Shown piece by piece: positions 22,252 to 31,608 of a DNA stretch of 64,000 nt. Numbering within the stretch: position 1 is the stretch's first letter; the number at the start of each line of letters is the position of its first letter. The notes under the pieces are model-generated. The model ran no database searches and was not told the origin of the DNA. It saw only the letters and a program-made list of their open reading frames with translations. Location of the stretch: positions 257,501 to 321,500 of the forward strand of contig JACEVL010000103.1 of NCBI GenBank assembly GCA_020284085.1, read 5' to 3'. Both the position numbers and the translations under genes were made by a program. This stretch comes from Aporrectodea caliginosa. Taxonomy: Eukaryota > Annelida > Clitellata > Crassiclitellata > Lumbricidae.

Positions 22252-22254
22252 TCT

Positions 22255-22434
22255 ATGGCAAAGTCAAATACCATGAGAACTTGTGCAGACCTTGCAGATT
22301 CCTTCTTGAACAAGTTGGCAACGAAGTACGGGAACTATGAGGAATTGCACCTTGTCTTTGATTCATATCGAGACCAGTCAATTAAGAATGTTACGCGAGA
22401 CAAAAGATTGCACGGCGGCGTTTCTACACGTTTC
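22255..22434 (+). pseudogene. Inverted N-terminal piece of the XPG-type protein
   Basis: Plus-strand frame with TCADLADSF, LHLVFDSYRDQSIKN and RDKRLHGG. In this protein family these precede the EEADTK region on the same strand. Here they point the opposite way and run straight into the right terminal repeat. A 21-bp sequence including GGCGGCGTTTCTACACG occurs here (22413-22433) and, inverted, at 22228-22248, marking the junction. Confidence 0.7.
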
Positions 22435-23147
22435 TCATGTTCCGCCATGTTGGACGCCATCTTGAATTGTGCCTGCCTGCTAACCTATGACCTGATATAT
22501 ACATATTTTTGTGTTTTGGCGGCCATATTGGCCGCCATCTTGGATAGTAAGATTCCAACACTATTGCCACTATGATAGATCGATTCCTCGACCTTGATAA
22601 TGTTAAATTTGACACTTCATTTTGTTATTTAGCTTACCTATGACCTGATATATACATATTTTTGTGTTTTGGCGGCCATATTGGCCGCCATCTTGGATAG
22701 TAAGATTCCGACACTATTGCCACTATGATAGATCGATTCCTCGACCTTGATAATGTTAAATTTGACACTTCATTTTGTTATTTAGCTTACCTATGACCTG
22801 ATATATACGGTTTTCTGTATTGGCGCCATATTGGCCGCCATCTTTGTTTAAAATGCATTTTTGGGGGTGATCCCGTGGTCCGATTTCGAGAAACTTTTAG
22901 TATGTTATTCTCCAGACCTAATACACCAGAAAACCAACATAAAACGTTTTCTTGCAATTTTTTTGGGGTCATGTGGCATATCTATCCGACTAACTATGAT
23001 AATGTTCCGCCATGTTGGACGCCATCTTGAATTGTGCCTGCCTGCAGCATATTCTGGCTTGGCACCATGACTTTTCTTATTCTATGTTAAAATACCTTTC
23101 CAACGACGTATCACACATGTTTCTTTCATTAAAGAGCCCACGGGATA
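22431..23147 (-). repeat. Right terminal inverted repeat of the XPG-type element
   Basis: Reverse-complement match of 20336-21053 with only scattered differences, including both 153-bp units. Short frames in it mirror those in the left end and are not genes. Confidence 0.92.
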
Positions 23148-23249
23148 TGTTTTTCCTACATAGTGCTCCTTGACTAGTTAGCAATTTTTGCTTAACGACG
23201 TTGCTGTGCAATATAATAGTGATTAGCGTCGCCCTCCTCCATTATTCAA

Positions 23250-23645
23250 CCGAATTGCTGATTGATGACGTCATCTTGTATAACAGAGGTTACTGATAGC
23301 AACGTTCGTAGGATCTTCGCTGATAGACGTACAGCCAGACGCACATTCTTAAAATTGTTTCAAACGGTCGACGTTCGATGTCTTCTCTAAGTATAATATT
23401 TTGTTGAAATGACAACTTTGATGTTCAGACATAAGAAGCGCGACAAAGTGAGACTGTGTAGGCCTATTACAAGGTAGGCTATTAAGATTTTCTGTTATCG
23501 AAATAGACCTATTCGGCAGGACGGTGAGATAAACGGATGGCATTGTTAAATCTGAATCGTTAACTGTGGTTTCTTTCAACGATAGCCTAATCACAGATCT
23601 CTACAACCTAAATAATTAAGCTTAGTGAATAAAGATTTTGATTTC
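23250..23645. repeat. Dispersed repeat with TGACGTCA, copy C (diverged)
   Basis: GATTGATGACGTCATCTTGT, then TAGCAACGTTCG, then TAACTGTGGTTTCTTTC, in the same order as 9880-10260. Strongly diverged. Confidence 0.5.
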
Positions 23646-23703
23646 TTTTTGCAGTGCTCAATTTCTAATCGTGGTACTTGAACTTTCGTCATTAGAAAAC
23701 ATG

Positions 23704-23843
23704 GACGACACTAACCCTAACCCTGACCCTAACCGACCCTCACGGCGCGTAACAACGAGGCTTAACCTCAACGTAACCGATATGGACTATAAAACTTGAA
23801 GTCGTGAGGGTCGGTTATGGTCAGGGTTAGGGTTAGTGTCGTC
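23704..23843. repeat. Inverted repeat made of telomere-like units
   Basis: Two 40-bp arms with one mismatch (GACGACACTAACCCTAACCC and complement) surround a 60-bp loop. The arms contain CCCTAA/CCCTGA units. CGTCATTAGAA flanks both sides, which may be a target duplication of a fold-back element. Confidence 0.8.
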
Positions 23844-24254
23844 ATTAGAAGACAGATATTAACTATTGTGAACACATCCCTGTAGGCCTACAGGGGTCTC
23901 GTCTAGTTATAATTAAAAGATCTTTTTTGGTGGTCGTTAAACCGACAAGTACCGTAATCGTTTCCTAAATCAATACACGCTAATTCAGATATAAAGAGTT
24001 TTGCGCACACACATTGGCCTTTAGGCCTTTACAAGCATACAGCGTAAGTAGATACAATATACATGTACATACATGCATAATGCATTTATATGTAGACAGT
24101 ATTTTAGTTGTCAAAAAGGAGCCGGGGTAGAGACACAGGGTTGGCGCAGGTCAAAATCCAATGTTGTTAACATGTTGTGCAACTTTCGACTCAAGGGACA
24201 TTTTAGTTTCCTCTCTGTAAGTTATTTACAAAACAGAAAAGTATGGCCTTTCTT

Positions 24255-24360
24255 GCAACTTGGGTCCCGATCCATCCACCCAGCTGACTTCAGGCCCATA
24301 ATTATTGGTGCTACCAATGTTGTCATGAATGGTGGAGCGGGAGTTATACCTATGTCGTGT
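24255..24360 (+). mobile_element. Inverted duplicate of a LINE segment
   Basis: Plus-strand copy (HPADFRPIIIGATNVVMNGG) of about 85 bp that is present in opposite orientation at 25065-25150 within the LINE. It marks a local inverted duplication. Confidence 0.7.
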
Positions 24361-24369
24361 TAAGCGACC

Positions 24370-25870
24370 AAGTCTGTCGGAGCCATGCTTGCGTTGGTAT
24401 ATAATTATGCGCGATCAAAGAACCATCTGGAATGTCTAGAACTTGCGGCAAACAGGCTCACGCTCATACTGTGGCGCAAAATTAATGGTCGTAGTTTATC
24501 GCGATTTACTTGAGTTGAGTCGCAGGTTATTTCACTGCGGAGTCCATTAATTTCCTCTATTTATTTTAGATCCTGCTCCATTGTTATTGCGTTCCTCGTC
24601 TTCGCTTTGATCAGGAGGTAAGTATCGTCTGCATATTTAGCTATTCTGGTGTCTGGATAGATCGGTTGAAGGTCAGAGGCATGATTATGAATGCTAATGG
24701 TCCGACCCTCGAACGCTGCACGACACTAGAGGTTATGGTCTTAAAGGTCGATAAGGTTCCGGAGAACTTGGTGGCGTCTTGGCGCTCGCTTAAGTAACAT
24801 ACAAGCCAATAATTATATATATGTTGTCTGGGACACCGGTTAGAGAGCTCTGAAGCGAGTGTAGAGTTCCTGACCGTGTCGAAGGCCCTCGAGAAGACCA
24901 AGATAAGAGGAAAGCATGATCTTGGCTCCAGAGGAGTTCTGCTACATGATGTAATATGGAGAGCACTACTGCAGTCGTTGACCCAGTACACGTGTAGGGC
25001 GGAAGTGTAGCTATCTGCGAGCAACTGTGACAAAGGAGACTCATTCAGCTATGGATACAGGTAGGTGTAACTCCCGCTCCACCATTCATGACAACATTGG
25101 TAGCACCAATTATTATGGTCCTGAAGTCAGCTGGGTGGATGGATCGGCAGTCCTGGCCATTGGATGGAGCATTCCTCTCTTCCACTGTGTTGGGACATGC
25201 GATGCCGAGACTGACAGGTTGACGGGACGTACTAGACTAAACTAGAGCATCGGAGGGGCTGCCAGGAGTAGGACCATGCTGGCGACCCGTCTGAGCCATC
25301 TGTGTGATGAAGATGGTCCAACAAGTAGAAGACCCGATCCTCTGCTATGAACGTTTCTTGTTCCCCAACAGTTTGACGGTCGATGGACATTTCATATTGA
25401 CTATCTGTTGATGGAGCATAGTAGTCATTTAGCTCATCGACTGTGAGGCACATTTAGTTTTGCGTTCCAGGGGACCAGACCCCCTTGTGGTATTGCCCCA
25501 AATCTGCGCCATACATCTTCAGTTTCTCTTCTTGGGTCAATATCTCTCAGATGTGCCCTGGTTAGTCACTCTATTAGCAGGTCCACCCGTCTGGCATACG
25601 CTAACGCTTCTTCAACTCTGCCGGAGCGCATTAAGTGATTTTTCTTTTTGAGTAGGTACTATGAGGTGGGAGTAAGGAAGTACGGGTATGCTGTTGCCAT
25701 TGTATTTGATTTAACGGGGTAGACCCTGTCGAGCAGACTCCAAACCTCATGATAAAAGTCACCCCGTGCCGTCTGTGGTTTCTCACTACGTAGAGCGGAA
25801 CTCAGGTCAACCGTTGGAAGGGCGTGAAAGAGAGAGCTGCGTTCTAATGCGATGTCCCCCTTCGGAAGAA
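24370..25870 (-). mobile_element. Decayed LINE ORF2 (endonuclease end to RT)
   Basis: From high to low coordinates the minus strand shows the pre-RT block with EVWSLLDRVYPV and LMRSGRVEEALAYARRVD. Next come YYAPSTDSQYEM, FYLLDHLHH and HVPTQWKRGMLHP, then GSTTAVVLSILHHVAELL, then SRAFDTVRNSTLASEL and TSSVVQRSRVGPLAF. The catalytic KYADDTYLLI is near 24605-24635. Order and motifs fit a CR1/L2-like LINE. Many frameshifts and stops divide it. RT would copy the element RNA at the target site; this copy is dead. Confidence 0.8.
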
Positions 25871-25949
25871 GGCGACTTTATCTGGTTTCTTGTTTAGACT
25901 ATCTACTTTTCCACACCCGGTTGCGAAATTGACCTTGTGATCAGTTTTG

Positions 25950-26162
25950 ATGGCGGACGCAGTTACCATCACCTGCGAGAAGCAAAACCGCTCAGTAACA
26001 AACATTTCGGTGGCGAAAATGACCTTAGACGCTCTTCTTGCCCATGTACCTGGAAATTTCAGAGAAATATGTCATCTTTTCCAACGCCCTTCAGCTATGA
26101 TCCAACGATTAATGCAGTCTCCTCTCGAAGCACTGTCTCTGAACAGAATTCGACGAGTCTAA
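25950..26162 (+). CDS. Small unrecognised open frame (uncertain)
   Basis: A frame of 70 codons from ATGGCGGACGCAG, reading MADAVTITCEKQNRSVTNIS and later LDALLAHVPGNFREICHLFQ. It has a globular-looking composition without repeats, and the ATG context is reasonable. I do not recognise a family. It lies between a LINE relic and the histone-like array, so it could be a first exon or a transposon leftover. Confidence 0.25.
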   Translation: MADAVTITCEKQNRSVTNISVAKMTLDALLAHVPGNFREICHLFQRPSAMIQRLMQSPLEALSLNRIRRV

Positions 26163-26259
26163 GCGAACTCAGAGCAGCAATTCTATGGAGTCATTGTAAG
26201 TGCCGAGGGATCATTTATACATCGGACAAAAAGAATAGAAATATTCACACATCTTAATG

Positions 26260-26625
26260 GATGTATGGAAAGAACAGAACACGTAATACAGAAATCCTAC
26301 ACTTTAGTTTAAAAAAAATTCAACCATGTTTTGTAACTAATTTTCAATGGTAGCCCAGTGGCTTTGCTAAAGCACAATACAAGCCAGCGTTAAGTCAAGA
26401 ATAACATTTTTATACATTTCATGCCCTACGAGGCGGGCCATTGATGCCATGAGCAAGCTGGGGAAGGGGGGGTCAGTCATGATCCCAAAATCTCTGTCTT
26501 TTCAGTTACTTAGCTGAGAGGTTTATAGAAGAAAAACTAGAGGTAGAAACCCCAAATCATCCGGTAGCTAAAATACAGACAATTTTCAATCAACTGTTTC
26601 AGAGTTAACCTCTACAGAGATCATA
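26260..26625. other. Gene-free stretch
   Basis: No recognisable repeat, RNA or coding feature. Confidence 0.45.
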
Positions 26626-26928
26626 CCCTAGAAGAAAAGTCGGGTTGAAGGAGGATGTTTTCAGAAAATTACGAAAATGCCAACAGTCATTGTTAGCCTG
26701 GTCAACACGAAAGAAAAGTCAGTCTCAAAGTCGAGATGTGAGGCGAAGACACGAGGTATTTAAATCTAAATATGAGAACACTTTAACGGACAACACTGAA
26801 GGCTAGCAAACACAGTATTGAACATTAGCAAACACAGGACTAAACATTGGCTTGCATATTGAAACCGAAATTTTTCAATGGCTACTAATGGTAACTGGAA
26901 GTCGAAGGGGGTTTTCAGAAAACAAAAT

Positions 26929-27004
26929 ATGAATAAATTCACATCGAAAGTCATCCTCTACGCCGTCACCAACACGGAGCACACCAAGACGGTGACGGCC
27001 ATCG

Positions 27005-27039
<35 letters not shown>

Positions 27040-27123
27040 TCAAATATGCGTTTACTCGAAAAGCTAGTTGACAACGACATGAACGTCCTCTGTGCGCTAC
27101 CATCTCCGTCAAGAAGTATATAA
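26929..27123 (+). pseudogene. Histone H4-like unit A1, internally deleted
   Basis: Reads [19 protein letters not shown], matching the H4 segment [19 protein letters not shown], but the first two thirds of the fold are missing. A (CAT)n expansion replaces the ALKR end. The type-A tail NMRLLEKL...MNVLCALPS follows, then a stop and a GTATGT. Confidence 0.6.
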
Positions 27124-27313
27124 AAGATGCGATCGAGGTATGTATATTCATAATATTTTACTTTGTAGAACCTTTATACGGGAACTCGTTAAGAGATAGG
27201 ATTGAACTTTAGCAAAGACAGACCTGAACATCAGATTGCATATGTGGATTGAACTTTTTCATTAGTTTCTAAGGGAAATATGAAGTTGAAGAAGGATTTC
27301 AGGAAATCAAAAT

Positions 27314-27582
27314 ATGGATAAAACGGACTATCTGGATGGTGGGGCTTCGATCGGAATACCTCATCTCGACAGCGCGACAACATCTACGGCATCACGAAGC
27401 CCGAACGTCGACGTCTGGCAGGTCGTGATGTCGCCAAGCGTATTTCTGGATTCATCTACGACGTGACCCGCGTCGTTCTGAACGTCTTCTTGGAGAACTT
27501 CAAACGCGACACCGTCGCCTACACGGTGCACGCCAAGAACGCCATGGACATTGTCTACGCGCTGAATCGATCGGGGCTGTGA
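27314..27582 (+). pseudogene. Histone H4-like unit B1
   Basis: From about 27340 to the TGA the frame is open: [70 protein letters not shown]. This covers almost the whole H4 histone fold (H4 residues ~36-95); KTVT is deleted before AMD. The usual basic N-terminal tail is replaced by a [14 protein letters not shown] leader. A 1-nt deletion puts the leader ATG out of frame. H4 normally packs DNA in the nucleosome core. Whether any copy is expressed is unknown, and missing and altered residues argue against a canonical H4. Confidence 0.65.
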
Positions 27583-27714
27583 CGACGAAGACTAAGAGAA
27601 CGCTCTAAATTTTAGAAAAGACATTACTCAACATTAGGTTGCATATTTAGACTGAACTTTTTCATTAGTGTCTTCTGGTAATTTGGATTAAAGGGAATTT
27701 CAGGAAATCAAAAT

Positions 27715-28221
27715 ATGGATAAAGACGGACGATCTGGATGGTGGGACTTCGATCGGAATACCTCATCTCTCGGAAAAACGCCATTCCGTCGCTAAATGAA
27801 ATCCGCAATACACCTGTTTTTCCCAGGAATGGAGGCAGACAACTGGGCAAGGATCAAACGTCACCGGAAGGCACTGCGCAACAACATCCAGGGCATCACG
27901 AATTCCCCCACTCGTAGACTGACAGATCGTTGTACCGTAAAGCGTGTTTCCGGTCTTTTGTACGACGAGACCCGCGTCGTGCTGGAAGTCTTCTTGGAGA
28001 ACGTCATCCTCTACGCCGTCACCAACACGGGGCACGCCAAGATCGTCACGGCCATCATCGTCATCAGATCAAATATGCGTTTACTCGAAGAGCTACTTGG
28101 CCACGCCATGAACGTCTTCTATGCGCCACCGTCTCAGTCAAGAAGTATAGAGAAGATGCGATCGAGGTATGTATATTCATATTCATCTTCTTTGTGGTAC
28201 CTTTATACGAGAACACTTTGA
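27715..28221 (+). pseudogene. Histone H4-like unit A2
   Basis: The H4 homology at 27831-28061 includes [34 protein letters not shown] and [23 protein letters not shown], equivalent to H4 GGKGLGK, lies just upstream in another frame, so one frameshift splits the tail from the fold. The leader [20 protein letters not shown] ends at a stop. The C-terminus of H4 is replaced by the type-A tail ([20 protein letters not shown]). GTATGT occurs at 28167. Confidence 0.65.
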
Positions 28222-28341
28222 AAGATAGCATTGAACTTCGGGTTAGACTGACCTGTACATGAGATTTGTATATGTGGATTGAGCTTTTTCATTTGTTTCG
28301 TATTGCAATTTGAAGTTGACGGGGTTTCAGGAAATCAAAAT

Positions 28342-28607
28342 ATGGATAAAAACGGACGACTTGAATGGTCGGACTTCGATAGGAATACCTCATCTAGACA
28401 AGAGGAAAATATCTACGGCATCACGAAGCCCGACCGTTGATGCCTGGCAGGTCGTGAAGTCGCAAAGCGTATTTCCGCATTAATCTACGACGACACCCGC
28501 ATCGTTCTGAACGTCTTCTTGGAGAACGTCATACGCGACACCGTCGCCTACACGGTGTGCGCCAAGACCGTCACGGCCATGGACGTTGTCTACGCGCTGA
28601 ATCGTTA
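28342..28607 (+). pseudogene. Histone H4-like unit B2
   Basis: Runs in one frame from ATG: leader [20 protein letters not shown], then [10 protein letters not shown], one TGA stop (CGA in B1, so a CpG-type change), then [20 protein letters not shown] and [19 protein letters not shown], then [13 protein letters not shown] and TAG. Only one nonsense change separates this from an 88-codon H4-like frame. Confidence 0.65.
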
Positions 28608-28803
28608 GGGGCTTCGACGGTTAAGCCGTTGCTGTTCGGTCGGTCGTCCGCTGTGACGACGAGGAATAAGAAAACACTTTAAAAGACAGTTCTAAACTTT
28701 ATAAAAGACACTAATGAACATTAGGTTGCATATTTAGACTGAACTTTTTCATTAGTATCTTCTGGGATATTCGGGGTAAAAGTTGGTTGCAAGAAATCAA
28801 AAT

Positions 28804-29318
28804 ATGGATAAAGACGGACGATCTGGATGAAGGGACTTCGATCGGAATACCTCATCTCTCGGAACAACGCCATTCCGTCGCTAAATGAAATCCGCAATAC
28901 ACCTGTTTCTCCCAGGAAAGGAGGCAGACAACTGGGCAAGGATCAAACGTCACCGGAAGGCACTGCGCAACAACATCCAGGGCATCACGAATTCCCCGCT
29001 CGTAAACTGACAGATCGTTATACCGTAAAGCGTGTTTCCGGTCTTTTGTACGACGAGACCCGCGTCGTGCTGGAAGTCTTCTTGGAGAACGTCATCCTCT
29101 ACGCCGTCACCAACACGGGGCACGCCAAGATCGTCACGGCCATCATCGTCATCAGATCAAATATGCGTTTATTCGAAGAGCTACTTAGCCACGCCATGAA
29201 CGTCTTCTATGCGCCACCGTCTCAGTCTAGAAGTATAGAGAAGGTATGTATATTCATATTCATCTACTTTGTCGAACCTTTATACAAGAGCACTTTGAAA
29301 TATAGGATTGAACTTTAG
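28804..29318 (+). pseudogene. Histone H4-like unit A3
   Basis: Very similar to A2. [19 protein letters not shown] and [20 protein letters not shown] are open, with GGRQLGK in the frame before a frameshift. TGA replaces TGG in the leader. The type-A tail and GTATGT at 29244 follow. Confidence 0.65.
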
Positions 29319-29394
29319 CAAAGACTGGCCTGTACATGAGATTGCATATGTGGATTAAACCTTTTCACTAGTTTCTTATGGCAATATGAAGTTG

Positions 29395-29485
29395 AAGGGG
29401 GGTTTCAGGAAATCAAAATATAGATTAAAACGGACGATTTGAATGGTCGGACTTCGATCGCAATACCTCATCTCGACAAGGGGAA
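29395..29485 (+). pseudogene. Unit B3, truncated by LTR
   Basis: Spacer and leader only, with ATAGAT in place of ATGGAT, then [15 protein letters not shown] sequence. It stops at the LTR boundary, and no continuation exists beyond the LTR element. Confidence 0.7.
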
Positions 29486-30623
29486 TGTAGCGATTAAACC
29501 TTATCAAATGCCATGTTTAACTAATTAATTAATATAATACTAGTATAAGCTAGTCAATTACAGTGGCGATATATAAAAGATGTATTGGCGATACATAAAT
29601 ATAATATTAGATTAGGTAAGAGGCTTTTAAAAGTAATTTAAATGTCACGTGATGTGCTATGTTGCTAAGCGACCAATGACGCTAGGTGGATAGAAATACA
29701 GGGACGGTTAAAGACCGGTAATAACAGTTGAGACGTTGTAAGTTCAAGAGAAGAGAGTGGTGAAAAGAATTGCCGAGAAAGGAAGGAAACAGCAGCATCG
29801 TTTGAGTTGCGGAGATATACGTGGATCGACTTTATTAGGAGCGATCACGGTGAATCCAGGATTTAAAGTGTTTCGATCGAAGTGAAGTTCGAGCGAACTT
29901 TAATCTTGCGAGTGTCGGTGGTAGTGAAGCGTTGCCACGACATTATTCGATGAAGTAAGACGGCGAGATTTGAAGTCAATCGTTCCTGCGTAAGTTAGGA
30001 AAGACTGTCATTCTGCTGTAGTTACTGTTGAGAGAAAGTGGATGTGTAACGGAGTAAAACAGTGTGATTGCTAAGTCATTCGTTCCGGCGTAAGCTTGGA
30101 AAGACTAACATTCAACTGGAATTACTGTTGCGAGGTTGTTTGGGAGCGATCGTCATTCGGAGCCAACTGCGAGCCAATTGGACGGTTAGTTGTGAGGAAT
30201 TTAAAGCGTGAGACTATCTTCCTACGTGTGGATTCGGATATTTCTACGCTACCTTGACTTTCAAAGACGGAGAAGTGATGTACGTATTCGAGACCAGCGA
30301 TTGAACCTCGAGTATCTACGACTACGTGAGACCAATCCAAGAATTCTTCTACGATAACTTCGACATGGGATCCACGTGCACTTGTAATGGGGAATCAGAT
30401 AAGCCTCATAATAATCTATTTATTGTAGATTAAATACGCCACTATAGGTAGATAGGATTTGCTGTAATTGTTGTACAGAATTGACTTATGTTTTCAATAT
30501 TAATTTAATCTATTTACTACCATGTGTCCAGTGTCAATATTTTCAACAACACTTATCGTACGTAAGGCCTTCTCAGCCAAGTTCGACTAAGCTAAAAAGC
30601 TATATATTAATTATTAGGCTACA
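29486..30623 (+). repeat. 5' LTR
   Basis: 1138 bp with TG...CA ends and the inverted TGTAG/CTACA. Minus-strand frames near 30122-30340 recur identically placed in the other LTR and are not genes. Confidence 0.92.
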
Positions 30624-30914
30624 ACTTTGGGAGCTCATAGTCCAGGATTTGAGAGACTTTATTGTGCTTAAGTAAACCGTTAGTTAATGTGCATTAGGAT
30701 AGTAGTAGATTGATTAGTTTAATTTGAATTATAACGGTACGCATCTGTAGGACATTCGAAACGGTGCGATTAGATATTAAATTTATGACGTAGTAATTCC
30801 ATAGAGTACATATCAATAAGAGGTTACATATAGAGCGTCATTAGTATTCGAGAATTTTATATAGCACAAAGCTATTAATTTATTACTTAGCCGAAACAAA
30901 AGTAAGCAAGTAAA

Positions 30915-31145
30915 ATGTCCGTTACTGACTACCAACAGTGGTTAAAGATGGGCCAAGAGATGGGGATGGAAGCAGAGGAACTGAAAAATTTCGTGAAGGA
31001 GCGTCAGGCTGAACTGAGAGAGGAAAGAGCCAAAGAGAGAGAAGATAAAAAGGCTAGAGAGTTATTAGAAGAAGAGAGGGCAAAGCGCCAGAAGAAGCTA
31101 AGCGGCAAGCAGAGGATGAACGGGCTAAGCGCCAGATCTAGATAG
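30915..31145 (+). CDS. gag-like N-terminal fragment
   Basis: A 76-codon frame, MSVTDYQQWLKMGQEMGMEA then a long charged helix (KERQAELREERAKEREDKKA and on), typical of the N-terminus of Gypsy-family Gag proteins, which form the virus-like particle. It ends at a deletion junction near 31146. Capsid and nucleocapsid parts are missing. Confidence 0.6.
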   Translation: MSVTDYQQWLKMGQEMGMEAEELKNFVKERQAELREERAKEREDKKARELLEEERAKRQKKLSGKQRMNGLSARSR

Positions 31146-31151
31146 AGAAAG

Positions 31152-31404
31152 AAGATATTCAGTGGAAGAAAGAGAATGTTTAGCCATAATGTGGGGCATT
31201 GAGAAGTTTGATAGGTATCTATTTGGGAAACAGTTTGTGATTGAAACAGATCATTGCGGATTGCAATACATGAAGGAAGGGAGAATGAAGAATGCTAGAG
31301 TGATGAGGTGGAGTCTTGCATTACAGAATTATTGCTTCAAAATCAATTATATCAAAGGATGTAACAATGTGATATCTGATTATTTGAGTAGAGGATCAGT
31401 TTAG
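31152..31404 (+). CDS. RNase H domain fragment of Gypsy pol
   Basis: Reads EERECLAIMWGIEKFDRYL, FVIETDHCGLQYM, NARVMRWSLALQNY, FKINYIKGCNNVISDYLSRG. This is the RNase H module that follows RT in Gypsy Pol (ETDH and the final D of SDYLSR are conserved features). An in-frame stop follows directly, with no integrase. Upstream RT is deleted, so it lacks an own start. Confidence 0.85.
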
Positions 31405-31608
31405 AATTAAGATTTATTAAGATAGGTAAGAAAGTAAGATATATAGATGTATATAGAATAAGTAGAAATATGTTAAGTTTAGATGAGATAGTTTGTTTGT
31501 AAGTATGTTTAAATAGTATTCTTGTTTAAATTAGTGAATGACAAGTCATTTGATAAGTAGGTTAGAGATAGAAAGCCTGTAAACAGTCTTTTTAAGAGGG
31601 GGCCTATT

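Larger units (their letters stand above)
20336..23147 (-). mobile_element. XPG-nuclease-type (Academ-like) DNA transposon
   Basis: Long, nearly identical inverted ends of ~718 bp (20336-21053 and 22431-23147), starting TATCCCGTGGGC. Each end holds two tandem 153-bp units and five copies of AAGATGGCG(G/T)CCAA(T/C)ATGGC, likely enzyme-binding repeats. Between them lies a minus-strand gene for an XPG/FEN1-like plus Cys-rich protein, with its N-terminal part rearranged. No clear target duplication (TGG versus TGT for 3 bp). Superfamily inferred from nuclease type and long ends. Confidence 0.8.
26626..29485 (+). repeat. Tandem array of alternating histone H4-like units
   Basis: Units share a spacer (TTGCATATGTGGATTGAA-type text, then TTTCAGGAAATCAAAATATG) and a following ATGGATAAA. 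Two unit types alternate: A (26929, 27715, 28804) and B (27314, 28342, 29420), with like-to-like spacing of 1028-1089 bp. Each carries an H4-homologous segment. A decayed unit without H4 is at 26640-26770. The last B unit is cut by the LTR at 29486. Many units have a candidate splice acceptor before the ATG; the A units have GTATGT after the frame. Confidence 0.75.
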
